From positions 186,001 through 250,000 of the forward strand of contig NZ_CP025546.1 in assembly GCF_003614435.1 (NCBI RefSeq): a stretch of DNA of 64,000 bases, read 5' to 3'. The position numbers were made by a program, and so were the translations under genes. Below the pieces are notes generated by a model that worked only from the letters and a program-made list of their open reading frames with translations, did not search any database and was not told the DNA's origin. How positions within the stretch are numbered: position 1 is the first letter of the stretch; every line of letters begins with the position of its first letter. The stretch is from Mycobacterium paragordonae. Its GTDB lineage: Bacteria; Actinomycetota; Actinomycetes; Mycobacteriales; Mycobacteriaceae. This document shows positions 17,420 to 25,583 of this stretch, piece by piece.

Positions 17420-17817
17420 CGCGCCAGTGCCTCCGGGTACCAGCGACGGATGTCCTCGGGGGTGGACTGCGCGCCGCGGTTGAAGACGAAGCGGCAGTCC
17501 GGTTGGGTGACGTGTGCCGCGTTGATGATCGACTCGAACAGCAGGGTGTTGCTCGCGACCAGGCGGACGCCGGCGCCGATGAGCACGGCGTCGTAGTGGT
17601 TGGCTTCCAGCCAGCGCCGGGCCTTGTCGGCTCCCGCCTCGCCGAAGTCGATCAGGCAGTTGTCGACGTGGTAACCGGCCGCCCGGAGGGCGGCGACGTT
17701 GTCGTCGTTGGCCGCCCGCAGTCTCTCTTTGGTCAGTCCCGGGAACTGCGCGAAGTCCGGCGAGGAGTAGTCGATCACCTCGGGGTCGAGTCCGATCTGG
17801 ATGGCTGTGACGGCCAT
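17416..17817 (-). CDS. Conserved protein paired with FAD monooxygenase
   Basis: A 133-residue soluble protein of unknown function: AIQIGLDPEVIDYSSPDFAQ, then a Rossmann-like strand/helix/strand (AALRAAGYHVDNCLIDFG, HYDAVLIGAGVRL) and a Cys/Arg-containing end. ATG 17817 is preferred because GGGAGG (plus-strand 17826-17831) lies eight bases upstream; an ATG at 17823 is only two bases from it. It overlaps the monooxygenase start by ATGA, so the products are made together. A substrate-handling or regulatory role is possible but unsupported. Confidence 0.65.
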   Translation of the reverse strand: MAVTAIQIGLDPEVIDYSSPDFAQFPGLTKERLRAANDDNVAALRAAGYHVDNCLIDFGEAGADKARRWLEANHYDAVLIGAGVRLVASNTLLFESIINAAHVTQPDCRFVFNRGAQSTPEDIRRWYPEALAR

Positions 17818-17838
17818 GGCCATGACCTCCCATCATGG

Positions 17839-17856
17839 GTTCAACAACTGTTGAAC
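17839..17856. promoter_or_regulatory. Palindromic operator between divergent TetR and monooxygenase genes
   Basis: GTTCAACA-AC-TGTTGAAC: eight-base perfect arms around two bases, 21 bases upstream of the small-protein ATG and in the TetR promoter region. Confidence 0.65.
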
Positions 17857-17883
17857 TCAACGCTAGACCGACCCGGCGGCTCG

Positions 17884-17902
17884 TGTCAACAGTCGTTGAA
17901 TA
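17884..17902. promoter_or_regulatory. Second, weaker copy of the TetR operator
   Basis: TGTCAACAGTCGTTGAATA repeats the TCAACA...TTGAA half-sites of the site at 17839-17856 and lies just before the TetR start codon at 17913. Confidence 0.45.
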
Positions 17903-17912
17903 CAATGCGCTG

Positions 17913-18470
17913 ATGCCTCCGAAGGTGCGTGACGGCGAAGCCACTCGAGCGGCGATCCTGGGGATTGCGCGCTCTCAGTTCGGCGACCACGGGTTTGAGC
18001 GCACGACCATTCGGTCGGTCGCCTCGGCGGCCGGTGTGGACCCGGCGCTCGTCATGCACTACTTCGGCAGCAAAGCTGAATTATTCGCTGCCGCTTCGCG
18101 ATTCGACGTGACGTTTCCGGATCTCTCCGGCGTCGCGCCGGAGCGGATCGCCGAGATACTGCTGCCGCTGTTCGTCTCGGTCTGGGGCCCAGACGGCCCG
18201 TTTCTGCCGCTGCTGCGGGCCGCCGCGACCAACAAGGCGGCTTCGGCGGCCCTGCTGGAGGTGTTCGTCGACCGCGTGGCCCCGGCCCTGGCCACCGCCG
18301 TCCCGGACCGCCCCGCCGAGCGGGCCGCGCTGGTGGGCGCTCAGGTCCTGGGCCTGGCGACGGCCCGCTACATCCTGTGCATCCCGGCGCTGGCCGACAT
18401 GGACGACGCGGAGCTCATCGAGTGGCTGAGGCCGGTGCTCGCGCACTACCTGACCGGCTCCGTCCGGTGA
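17913..18470 (+). CDS. TetR-family regulator
   Basis: A 185-residue regulator. The helix-turn-helix region reads RAAILGIARSQFGDHGFERT, IRSVASAAGVDPALVMHYFGSKAELFAAA. It is followed by a TetR C-terminal domain (LLPLFVSVWGPDGPFLPLLRAAA...). It is divergent from the monooxygenase pair, with two related palindromes between, so it probably represses both itself and that pair. ATG 17913 is used; it lies 11 bases after the second palindrome. Its last 25 bases overlap the end of the converging LysR gene. Confidence 0.85.
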   Translation: MPPKVRDGEATRAAILGIARSQFGDHGFERTTIRSVASAAGVDPALVMHYFGSKAELFAAASRFDVTFPDLSGVAPERIAEILLPLFVSVWGPDGPFLPLLRAAATNKAASAALLEVFVDRVAPALATAVPDRPAERAALVGAQVLGLATARYILCIPALADMDDAELIEWLRPVLAHYLTGSVR

Positions 18471-19354
18471 CTGATGTGTTCGTGCACGCACTGGATGAAT
18501 GCCCGGGTAGCGGCGGATTGCAGCTGGGTCTGCGGGGCCACCAGGTGAACTTCGCGCCGCAGGTCCGCATTCTGCACCGGTAACAAGACCAGCGTCGGAT
18601 TGGTCTGAGCACGGCTGTGCGCGACCGATTCGGGGAGCAACGCCACGCCCAGGTTCTGGCAGACGAAGTGGATCACCTCATCCACGCGCGTGACCTCGAA
18701 TGCCACCCGGCGCTTGACCGCGGCGAACCCGCGGTCAGTCTCGCGCCGCAGCCCGTAACCGGGCGGGAAATCGATGAACGGAAGCTCGGCCAGTTCGTCC
18801 AACGTGACCGCGGGCTCTTTGGCCAGCGGGTGTGTGACCGGCAGGACCGCGACGAGCGATTCGGAGAACAGGTGCTCGCAGGCCAGGTCGGTCGATCGTG
18901 CGGCGTTGGACCCGACGATCGCGACGTCGAGTTTGCGTTCCCGGGTGGCTTGGACCAGCAGGTCACTGCCGCCGCTGCGCAGGGTCACGGTGACGTCGGG
19001 ATACCGGGCATGGAAGGTCGCCATCAGCGCGGCGACGTCCAGACTCTCCGACGGGATCTCCATCATCCCGACCGTGAGCCGCCCGGTCACCGCGCCGCGC
19101 AGCGCCTGGGCGTCGATAGCCAGCTGGTCCACCCCGGCGATCACCTGGCGCATCAGGGGCGTCAGCGCCTCGCCGGCCGGCGTCAGCGAGACCGACCGGG
19201 TGGTGCGATTGAAAATCGGCACGCCCAGCTCGTCCTCGAGTTTGCGCACTTGTTGACTCAGCGCGGACTGCACCACGAACAGCCCCTCCGCCGCGCGAGT
19301 GAAGCTCCGGGTCTCCGCCACGGCAAGGACGTAGCGCAGCTGCTGCAGGTTCAT
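18446..19354 (-). CDS. LysR-family transcriptional regulator
   Basis: A 302-residue LysR regulator: N-terminal winged helix (LQQLRYVLAVAETRSFTRAAE, VVQSALSQQVRKLEDELGV, FNRTTRSVSLTPAGEAL) and a periplasmic-binding-like effector domain from about residue 90. It is divergent from the PHP/ABC-transporter operon and is its likely activator. ATG 19354 is chosen; a GTG at 19366 would give four more residues. A perfect 13-base inverted repeat lies across the start region, as expected for autoregulation. Confidence 0.85.
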   Translation of the reverse strand: MNLQQLRYVLAVAETRSFTRAAEGLFVVQSALSQQVRKLEDELGVPIFNRTTRSVSLTPAGEALTPLMRQVIAGVDQLAIDAQALRGAVTGRLTVGMMEIPSESLDVAALMATFHARYPDVTVTLRSGGSDLLVQATRERKLDVAIVGSNAARSTDLACEHLFSESLVAVLPVTHPLAKEPAVTLDELAELPFIDFPPGYGLRRETDRGFAAVKRRVAFEVTRVDEVIHFVCQNLGVALLPESVAHSRAQTNPTLVLLPVQNADLRREVHLVAPQTQLQSAATRAFIQCVHEHISHRTEPVR

Positions 19355-19385
19355 CTGATCAATCACTCTCCATGATTGATCAGAT
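19353..19385. promoter_or_regulatory. Perfect 13-bp inverted repeat, probable LysR binding site
   Basis: ATCTGATCAATCA (19353-19365), seven-base spacer, TGATTGATCAGAT (19373-19385). The arms are exact reverse complements. It lies between the LysR gene and the divergent operon, touching the LysR start. The same sequence could form a strong hairpin in the LysR mRNA leader. Confidence 0.65.
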
Positions 19386-19419
19386 CATATCTATGCGCTG
19401 GACGGCTAAGTGCTGGTCA

Positions 19420-19433
19420 CCGACAATTGTCGG
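19420..19433. promoter_or_regulatory. Perfect 14-bp palindrome before the PHP-hydrolase start
   Basis: CCGACAATTGTCGG, fully self-complementary, ending one base before ATG 19435. Either this is an operator on a leaderless promoter or the true start is one of the in-frame codons further upstream (ATG near 19393). Confidence 0.4.
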
Positions 19434-19434
19434 C

Positions 19435-21747
19435 ATGTCTGTCGTCGTGCGCCCCACCGGTGAGTTGCGGGCCAACGACTGCTCATCGGTCGAGGTCCGA
19501 GACCGGATCAACGCGGAGTTCGCGACGTTGCCTTTTCTCGGCACCCTGACCTGCGGGACCGAACAGGTCGTCGCCGGGTCGGTCGAGGAACTCGTCTTCA
19601 CCTACACCGTCGGGCAAGCGGGCATCGCTGACAGCGGTTGGCTGAAGCTGTGCTTCCGCTACTACTCCGACTGGGACCTGCAGACTTCCGACCCCCGCGG
19701 CCGCGATTACGCGACCGCGTCCGTGGTCAGCCGGTCGCTGCTGGGTGGCGCATCCCAAGAAGGAACGGTCCGACTGCTCGTCACCCGCTATGACGTCAAA
19801 GGTGGTGAGCGGCCGTTCCAGAAGTCACTGCTGGTGCACGCGGTGGACGGCTTCCTGCGACCCGGCGATGTCATCGAGATCAGGTTCGGCGACCGGCGTT
19901 TCGGTGGGCCCGGCACCCGCGTGCAGACCTTCGTCGAAGACGATTTCGAGATGCACCTGTTCGTCGATCCCCTCGGCACCTCGCGGATGGCCCATGCCGG
20001 GGTCGTCACGATGGCAGTCGTCCCTGGGCCGCCCGCGAATCTGGTGGTGCACGGACCGCGAGTGGTAGCCCCCGGCACGGCGGGGATCCGGTTGCGCGCC
20101 CACCTGCAGGACCGCTGGGGCAACGTCTGCCGCGATGTTCCCGCCACGATCAGCGCCCACGCCGACGGCGAAAACCTCACCAGTGCAACGACTCCGACGA
20201 GCGGCTGGGCGCACGCCGCGTTGCGCGTGCCGACCCGCGCGGGCGCGATCGAGGTGAACGCGCAAGCCGGCGGCGTCACCGTCGGACCCGCCACCGCTCG
20301 GATAGACGTGGTGGCGGATCTGCCCGCGCGACACGGCTATTTCGCCGATCTGCACGTCCATTCCAATGACACCGTCGGAACACAGAGCACGGACTGGAAC
20401 CTGCGCTACGGGCGCGACATCGGCGGCCTGGACATTCTCGGCTACACCGCCAACGACTTTCAGATCACTGACGGCGCCTGGGCCGATGTGGTGGCCGCCT
20501 GTCGCGCCGCCGCCCGGGACGGCGAGTTCGTGTGCTTCCCCGGCGTGGAGTGGTGCGGAACCGCCGGCGTGGGCGGCGATCACAATGTGGTGTTCCTCGG
20601 CGAGGACACCACCATCGCGCGCTCCCTGGAGTGGCGACAGGGCATGACCGCCACCGCGCCGGCACCGCAGACCTGGCCGATCACCGAACTGTACGCGGCG
20701 TACGAGAAGGAGCCTGACTCTTACCTTCTCATCCCCCACGTCGGAGGCCGGCGCGCCATCCTCGACTGGCACCACCCCGAACTCGAGCGGCTCATCGAGG
20801 TGCACTCGACCTGGGGCAGCAGCCCATGGTTTCTCGAAGACGCACTGGCCCGTGGTCTCAAGGTCGGTGCCAGTGCCGCCAGCGACGAACACCGGGGCCG
20901 TCCGGGCGGCGGTGCGCCCGGCGCCAACATCTTCGGTGGGTTCGGTGGTCTGACCGGAGTGCTCGCCGACGATCTGACCGCCGAACATGTCGGGCGGGCA
21001 CTGCGGGCCCGGCGCACCTGGGCAACCACCGGCAGCAGGTCGGTCGCCTTGCTGCGCAGCGGTGATGACTGGATGGGCGACGAAATCCTCACCGCTGCTG
21101 CAGAATTGCAGCTGCAATACGGGTTGTACGGCACCACCGGCTGGGAAGAGCTGGTTCTTCACGACGCGCGGGGACCATTGTGGCGGCGCGATCTGAACAT
21201 GGAATTCGGTCTTTCGGAGTCGCTGGTGCGGATTCGCTGGGGCGGGGCCCGGCACCGGGACCGCTACCGCTGGGCGAGCTGGGCCGGCCAGCTGCATGTC
21301 ACCGGCGCTAGTATTGAATCGGTAACACCCTGGGCGGCAAGTCATCCCGAGCAGACCATCGAGACCGACGGACAGACCATCAGCTGGCGCACCACGACCT
21401 ACGGCTCCGACATCGGGTTCCTGATGCGGCTCGGGGAGCTGTCGCAGGCCCGGTTCGACCTCGAGACAACGGTCCACGAGGACGACCATCGTGCCACCAT
21501 GACCGTGACCGGCCAGGAACTGATTGCGCAGTCCTTTCATGAACAACCTTGCGGGGGACTGAATCTGCGCGTCCGCGCCGAACGTATCGCCGAACCCTCG
21601 GCGCTGCCCGGCACCCTGCAAGGCAGCGTGTCAGTGGAGTTACCCGCCCAACACAGCGCCGTCTATCTGCGGGCGACGCAGTCCGACGGACACCAGGTCT
21701 GGACCAGCCCGCTGTTCTTCGCCCGTCCACAGGCGCGGCCACGATGA
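19435..21747 (+). CDS. PHP/DUF3604-like metal-dependent hydrolase
   Basis: A 770-residue protein. The first 300 residues are beta-rich and contain an invasin/Ig-like stretch (VVHGPRVVAPGTAGIRLRAH, RWGNVCRDVPATI). The middle is a PHP-type metal-binding domain: YFADLHVHSND near 304-314, FPGVEWCG near 368, GDHNVVFLGED near 381, IPHVGG near 435 and SDEHRG near 483. These supply the histidines and acids of a tri-metal site. A C-terminal beta domain follows. Similar DUF3604 proteins have no settled substrate; PHP enzymes usually hydrolyse phosphoesters. No clear signal peptide is present. It heads the operon with the ABC importer and a second metallophosphoesterase. The start is uncertain because of the palindrome. 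Confidence 0.65.
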   Translation: MSVVVRPTGELRANDCSSVEVRDRINAEFATLPFLGTLTCGTEQVVAGSVEELVFTYTVGQAGIADSGWLKLCFRYYSDWDLQTSDPRGRDYATASVVSRSLLGGASQEGTVRLLVTRYDVKGGERPFQKSLLVHAVDGFLRPGDVIEIRFGDRRFGGPGTRVQTFVEDDFEMHLFVDPLGTSRMAHAGVVTMAVVPGPPANLVVHGPRVVAPGTAGIRLRAHLQDRWGNVCRDVPATISAHADGENLTSATTPTSGWAHAALRVPTRAGAIEVNAQAGGVTVGPATARIDVVADLPARHGYFADLHVHSNDTVGTQSTDWNLRYGRDIGGLDILGYTANDFQITDGAWADVVAACRAAARDGEFVCFPGVEWCGTAGVGGDHNVVFLGEDTTIARSLEWRQGMTATAPAPQTWPITELYAAYEKEPDSYLLIPHVGGRRAILDWHHPELERLIEVHSTWGSSPWFLEDALARGLKVGASAASDEHRGRPGGGAPGANIFGGFGGLTGVLADDLTAEHVGRALRARRTWATTGSRSVALLRSGDDWMGDEILTAAAELQLQYGLYGTTGWEELVLHDARGPLWRRDLNMEFGLSESLVRIRWGGARHRDRYRWASWAGQLHVTGASIESVTPWAASHPEQTIETDGQTISWRTTTYGSDIGFLMRLGELSQARFDLETTVHEDDHRATMTVTGQELIAQSFHEQPCGGLNLRVRAERIAEPSALPGTLQGSVSVELPAQHSAVYLRATQSDGHQVWTSPLFFARPQARPR

Positions 21748-21886
21748 CAGGCCACGCCGCCCTGACCCGGCGACGCCACGTGGATTTCGGTCGCGTCACC
21801 CGTGCGGCATGTCGCCGCGCGCACGACGGCTGACGTATCGCGCCGTCCCCAGCGGCCCCTGTCTTTGACCCTTTTCGGGAGAACCC

Positions 21887-22909
21887 ATGTCCATCCCCAG
21901 GTTCGCCTACGCGGCAACCATTTCCGTCCTCGCCCTGACCGCAGCGCTGGTCGGATGCGCCGGCCACAACCCGGCGTCGAAGTCCTCCGGTGTCACGTTG
22001 CGGCTGGGCTATCTGACCCGCATCACCCACGCGTCCGCCCTGGTCGGCATCGACAACGGCGCGTTCGCCCGGAATCTCGGACCTCTGGTCAAGTTCGAGC
22101 CGCAGCCCTTCAGCCAGGGCACCGCCGAGACCACCGCGTTGTTGTCTGGTCAGCTCGATGCGGCGTTCGTCGGCCCCAACCCGGCCTTCAACGCCTGGCA
22201 GCGGTCGAATGGCACTGCCATCAAGATCATTTCGGGCTCAGCGACCGGCGGCACCTCGATGGTCGTCAAACCCGGCATCAACTCCGCGGAGGATCTCCGC
22301 GGCAAGACGGTCGCCGACCCGGCACTCGGCGGCGCCCAGGACGTCAGCGTCCGGGACTGGCTGCTGAAGAACGGGTTGAAGACCAACGCGCAGGGCGGTG
22401 GCGACGTCTCCATTAAGCCGACCACGCCCGAATCGGCTATCGTGCAACAGTTCACCAGCAATCAGATCGTCGGCGCCATCGTCTCGGCCCCCTACGATGT
22501 GCAGCTGGTGAATGCCGGCGGCACCAGGCTGTGGTCGGACCCGAACACCATCACCATCCTGGTGGTCCGGCAGGAATTTCTGGCCGCCCACCCGGACGTG
22601 GTTGCCGGGCTGGTGCGGGGCCAGATCCAGGCCAACGAGACCATCCACACCGATCCCGATGCGGCGGCGCGTTCAGCCAACGCCACATTGACCAAGGCGT
22701 TAGGCGCCGGGCTCGCACCCGACGTGCTCACCGCCTCGTTCCAGGAGACCATATTCACCAATGATCCCGGTGTGCAGTCACTGAACGACCAAGTGCGCAA
22801 GGCGGTTTCGGTAGGCCTGCTCCAACCGCTGAACCTGGACGGCATCTTCGACCTCAGCCTGCTCAACCATGAACTCGCGGCCGTGGGGCAGCCGCCGGTG
22901 GCGGCGTGA
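21887..22909 (+). CDS. NitT/TauT-type ABC transporter substrate-binding lipoprotein
   Basis: A 340-residue exported lipoprotein. The signal sequence has a hydrophobic core and a lipobox ending LVGCAG, with Cys24 as the lipid-modified residue. The mature part follows the SsuA/TauA pattern: VTLRLGYLTRITHASALVGI, ALLSGQLDAAFVGPNPAF, GGTSMVVKPGINSAEDLRGKTVADP, and FTSNQIVGAIVSAPYD. It captures a small anion-like solute (sulfonate, nitrate or similar) outside the membrane. GGGAGA precedes the ATG. A 139-base gap separates it from the PHP gene; I see no terminator in the gap. Confidence 0.85.
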   Translation: MSIPRFAYAATISVLALTAALVGCAGHNPASKSSGVTLRLGYLTRITHASALVGIDNGAFARNLGPLVKFEPQPFSQGTAETTALLSGQLDAAFVGPNPAFNAWQRSNGTAIKIISGSATGGTSMVVKPGINSAEDLRGKTVADPALGGAQDVSVRDWLLKNGLKTNAQGGGDVSIKPTTPESAIVQQFTSNQIVGAIVSAPYDVQLVNAGGTRLWSDPNTITILVVRQEFLAAHPDVVAGLVRGQIQANETIHTDPDAAARSANATLTKALGAGLAPDVLTASFQETIFTNDPGVQSLNDQVRKAVSVGLLQPLNLDGIFDLSLLNHELAAVGQPPVAA

Positions 22910-23700
22910 CGACCGCCGCCTGGCAGGGGGTTGTGTTGCCGGACCTGCCTGAGGCTGCACCGGCGATCCGGCTGGACGGGGTGGCGAAGCGTTACGGCAA
23001 GGGCCGGGCGCGCACCGACGCACTGGGGCCACTGTCGTTGGCGGTCGGCGAGAACGAGTTCGTCTGTGTCGTCGGTGTTTCCGGCTGCGGCAAGAGCACG
23101 TTGCTGTCGCTGGTCGCGGGACTCGACCGGCCGACCTCAGGTCTGGTGGAGACCGGCGAGCATCGGATCGCCATGATGTTCCAGGAGCCCGCTCTGTTTC
23201 CCTGGCTGACCGCCGCCGGCAATGTGGAACTGGCGCTTCGGGCCTGCGCCATTCCCCGCCGCGACCGGCGTGCGAAAGCCCGTGAACTGCTGGACACCGT
23301 CGGACTCTCCGACTTCGCCGACCGCCGGCCGCACCAACTCTCCGGCGGCATGCAACAGCGAGTGGCGCTCGCTCGCGCCCTCGCCCAGGACGCGGACGTG
23401 CTCCTGATGGACGAGCCGTTCGCCGCCCTGGACGCGTTGACGCGCGACCGACTGCAGGGCGAACTGGAACGAATTGTCGCATCCCGCAACCTGACCGTGG
23501 TCTTCGTCACCCACAACGTGCGGGAGGCGGTGCGTCTGGCGGACCGCGTGGTGCTGTTGAGCGCCCGGCCGGCCCGCGCGGTCGAGGAGTTCACGGTGGC
23601 GTTGCCCCGCCCGCGCGACATCAACACCGCGGAGGTCGCGGAACTGGCCGCCCACATCACCGAGCAACTCAATCGGAGCGCGCGTGTCGACGAAAGCTGA
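22906..23700 (+). CDS. ABC transporter ATP-binding protein (NitT/TauT type)
   Basis: A 264-residue ATPase: Walker A GVSGCGKST (residues 57-65), Q-loop MMFQEPALFPW, signature LSGGMQQRVALARAL, Walker B LLMDEPFAALD and the H-loop VFVTHNVREAV. The GTG start overlaps the binding-protein stop as GTGA. It powers import with the adjacent permease. The family resembles SsuB/TauB. Confidence 0.92.
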   Translation: MTTAAWQGVVLPDLPEAAPAIRLDGVAKRYGKGRARTDALGPLSLAVGENEFVCVVGVSGCGKSTLLSLVAGLDRPTSGLVETGEHRIAMMFQEPALFPWLTAAGNVELALRACAIPRRDRRAKARELLDTVGLSDFADRRPHQLSGGMQQRVALARALAQDADVLLMDEPFAALDALTRDRLQGELERIVASRNLTVVFVTHNVREAVRLADRVVLLSARPARAVEEFTVALPRPRDINTAEVAELAAHITEQLNRSARVDES

Positions 23701-24505
23701 TCAGACGAGCGTCCGCGCAACACACCGCATCGCCGGTTCGCTGTGGCCGAAGTTCTTCGGCGTCACAACGATTTTGGCGATCTGGCAACTGGTCGCGCTG
23801 AGCGGGTGGAAGCCGTCGTACGTGCTGCCCGGCCCCGCGGCCGTCGCCGAGAACCTGTACCACCAGATGCAGGGGCCGCTGCTGTGGGACGCCATCGGGA
23901 CCACGATGGGTCGAGCGGTGACGGGCTTCGCCCTGGCCGCTGTGATAGGGACGGTGGCCGGCGCGCTGATAGCGCGTAATCCGCTGCTGCGCGCTGCTTT
24001 CGGTCCGCTCATCACCGGCCTGCAGACCATGCCGGCGATCGCATGGTTTCCGTTTGCGATCATCTTCTTCGGTCTCGACACCTCGGCGATCCTGTTCGTC
24101 ATCGTCATCGGTGCCGTCCCGGCCGTGGCGCTCGGGGTGATCTCCGGCGTCGACCACATCTCGCCGCTGCTGCTGCGTGCCGCAACGACATTGCAGCTTC
24201 GATCCGTCGCGTTGTACCGGCACGTGATCCTGCCCGCCGCGCTGCCGATGTTCGTCGCCGGCCTCAAGCAGGGGTGGGCCTTCGCGTGGCGCAGCCTGAT
24301 GGCCGGTGAACTCGTGGTGCTGGTCGCCAACACGTCCTCCATCGGGGTGCTGCTGGAGAACGCGCAGAACCTCAGCGACATGCCTTCGGCAATCGCCGTG
24401 ATGATCGTCATCCTGGTAATCGGCATCTTCGTCGACGCCCTGTTCAGTGCTCTGGACCGGCAGGTCAGACGGCGGTGGGGTCTGCTGGACGAACGCGATG
24501 CGTGA
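23684..24505 (+). CDS. ABC transporter permease (NitT/TauT type)
   Basis: A 273-residue permease with about six helices and the binding-protein-dependent EAA-type loop (LRAATTLQLRSVALYRHVILPAALPMFVAGL), which docks the ATPase. The N-terminus LWPKFFGVTTILAIWQLVAL and SYVLPGPAAVAENL are typical of SsuC/TauC. The GTG start lies 17 bases inside the ATPase gene. One permease gene is seen, so a homodimer is expected. Confidence 0.9.
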   Translation: MSTKADQTSVRATHRIAGSLWPKFFGVTTILAIWQLVALSGWKPSYVLPGPAAVAENLYHQMQGPLLWDAIGTTMGRAVTGFALAAVIGTVAGALIARNPLLRAAFGPLITGLQTMPAIAWFPFAIIFFGLDTSAILFVIVIGAVPAVALGVISGVDHISPLLLRAATTLQLRSVALYRHVILPAALPMFVAGLKQGWAFAWRSLMAGELVVLVANTSSIGVLLENAQNLSDMPSAIAVMIVILVIGIFVDALFSALDRQVRRRWGLLDERDA

Positions 24506-25583
24506 CGGCCGGCCCTTGCGGCTGTGGGCCTTCGGCGATGCGCACGTGGGTACCGACAGGCAATACGGTCGAGAAAGCCTGGCGGAAGCCATCGTTCACA
24601 CCGAGTGCGGAGGACGCGACGGCGGGCCCGCGTTCGACTGGGACCTCGCGATCGACGTCGGGGACATGTCGGGGGCTCATCACAGCCTGCCCGACGACGC
24701 CGAAGGCCAGGAAGTGCGAAGGCAATTCGGCGCGCTGCGCCGGCACCGGCGCGAGGACGTGTACAGCGTCTGCGGCAACCACGACCGTAGCGGCCTCGAC
24801 GAGCAGGAGGCCTGGTGGTGGCGCAAGTGGATCGATCCGCTCGGCGAGCACACCGAGAGCTCCGGGGTGGACCCGCGGCGCCGGCGCTTCCCGGTCACCG
24901 GAAGCTGGGAACGTTACTCGTTCCAGGTGGGCAACCTGCTGTTCTTGATGATGAGCGACCGCAACGAACCGACCCAGCGGGTGGGCCGCGGCACCCTGGG
25001 CGGAAACCCCGGCGGCGTGGTCAGCGGCGAGACTTTCCGGTGGTGGAAAGAGATGGTCGCGGCGCACCCCGACCTCAACATCGTCACAGTGCATCACTAC
25101 GTCCTGAAGGACACCACCGTCGCCTCCGGGGAATGGGAAGGTGTCCGTCAGGGTGCTGACGGGCAGTGGCACGAGCACTATCACCGCCCCTTCGCGCAGG
25201 GCACGCCGCAGGGCGCATCCTTCCTCTACTGGGTGGACAGCCAACCCGATTCGGCGCAGTTCGAGACGTTCCTGGCCGAACGGCCCGGCCGGGTGGCGAT
25301 GTGGCTCGCCGGACACACCCACACCCATCCCGATGACCGGCACGGCGACAAGACTCACATCGAAAACCGTTGGGGAACCTGGTTTCTCAACGTCGCGTCA
25401 CTGAGCCGGCATCACATGCCGCTGACCACCCTACCGGTCAGCAGGCTGCTGACCTTCACGCCGGGCAGCAATGATGTCCGCGTGCGGTGCTACCTGCACA
25501 CCGACCAGCACGCCGCTCAGGGCTGGTATGCACCCGCCGAACGGACGATCACCCTGCCGCAACCTTTCCAGTGGCCGGCCTGA
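24498..25583 (+). CDS. Calcineurin-like metallophosphoesterase
   Basis: A 361-residue protein with all five metal-site blocks of the calcineurin-like fold: FGDAHVG (D14, H16), DVGDMSG (D56), CGNHDRSG (N94, H95), VTVHHY and GHTHTH. The family cleaves phosphomono- or diesters using two metal ions. No signal peptide is visible, so it is probably cytosolic. The ATG overlaps the permease stop by eight bases, so it belongs to the importer operon and may process the imported compound. Its 3' end overlaps the converging flavin monooxygenase gene by 35 bases. Confidence 0.85.
   Translation: MRDGRPLRLWAFGDAHVGTDRQYGRESLAEAIVHTECGGRDGGPAFDWDLAIDVGDMSGAHHSLPDDAEGQEVRRQFGALRRHRREDVYSVCGNHDRSGLDEQEAWWWRKWIDPLGEHTESSGVDPRRRRFPVTGSWERYSFQVGNLLFLMMSDRNEPTQRVGRGTLGGNPGGVVSGETFRWWKEMVAAHPDLNIVTVHHYVLKDTTVASGEWEGVRQGADGQWHEHYHRPFAQGTPQGASFLYWVDSQPDSAQFETFLAERPGRVAMWLAGHTHTHPDDRHGDKTHIENRWGTWFLNVASLSRHHMPLTTLPVSRLLTFTPGSNDVRVRCYLHTDQHAAQGWYAPAERTITLPQPFQWPA

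Noticed and set aside
19825..21621. Long open frame on the minus strand opposite the PHP-hydrolase gene
   Set aside because: Composition-driven shadow in GC-rich DNA; low-complexity Arg/Gly/Pro translation without family motifs, while the plus strand has clear PHP motifs.
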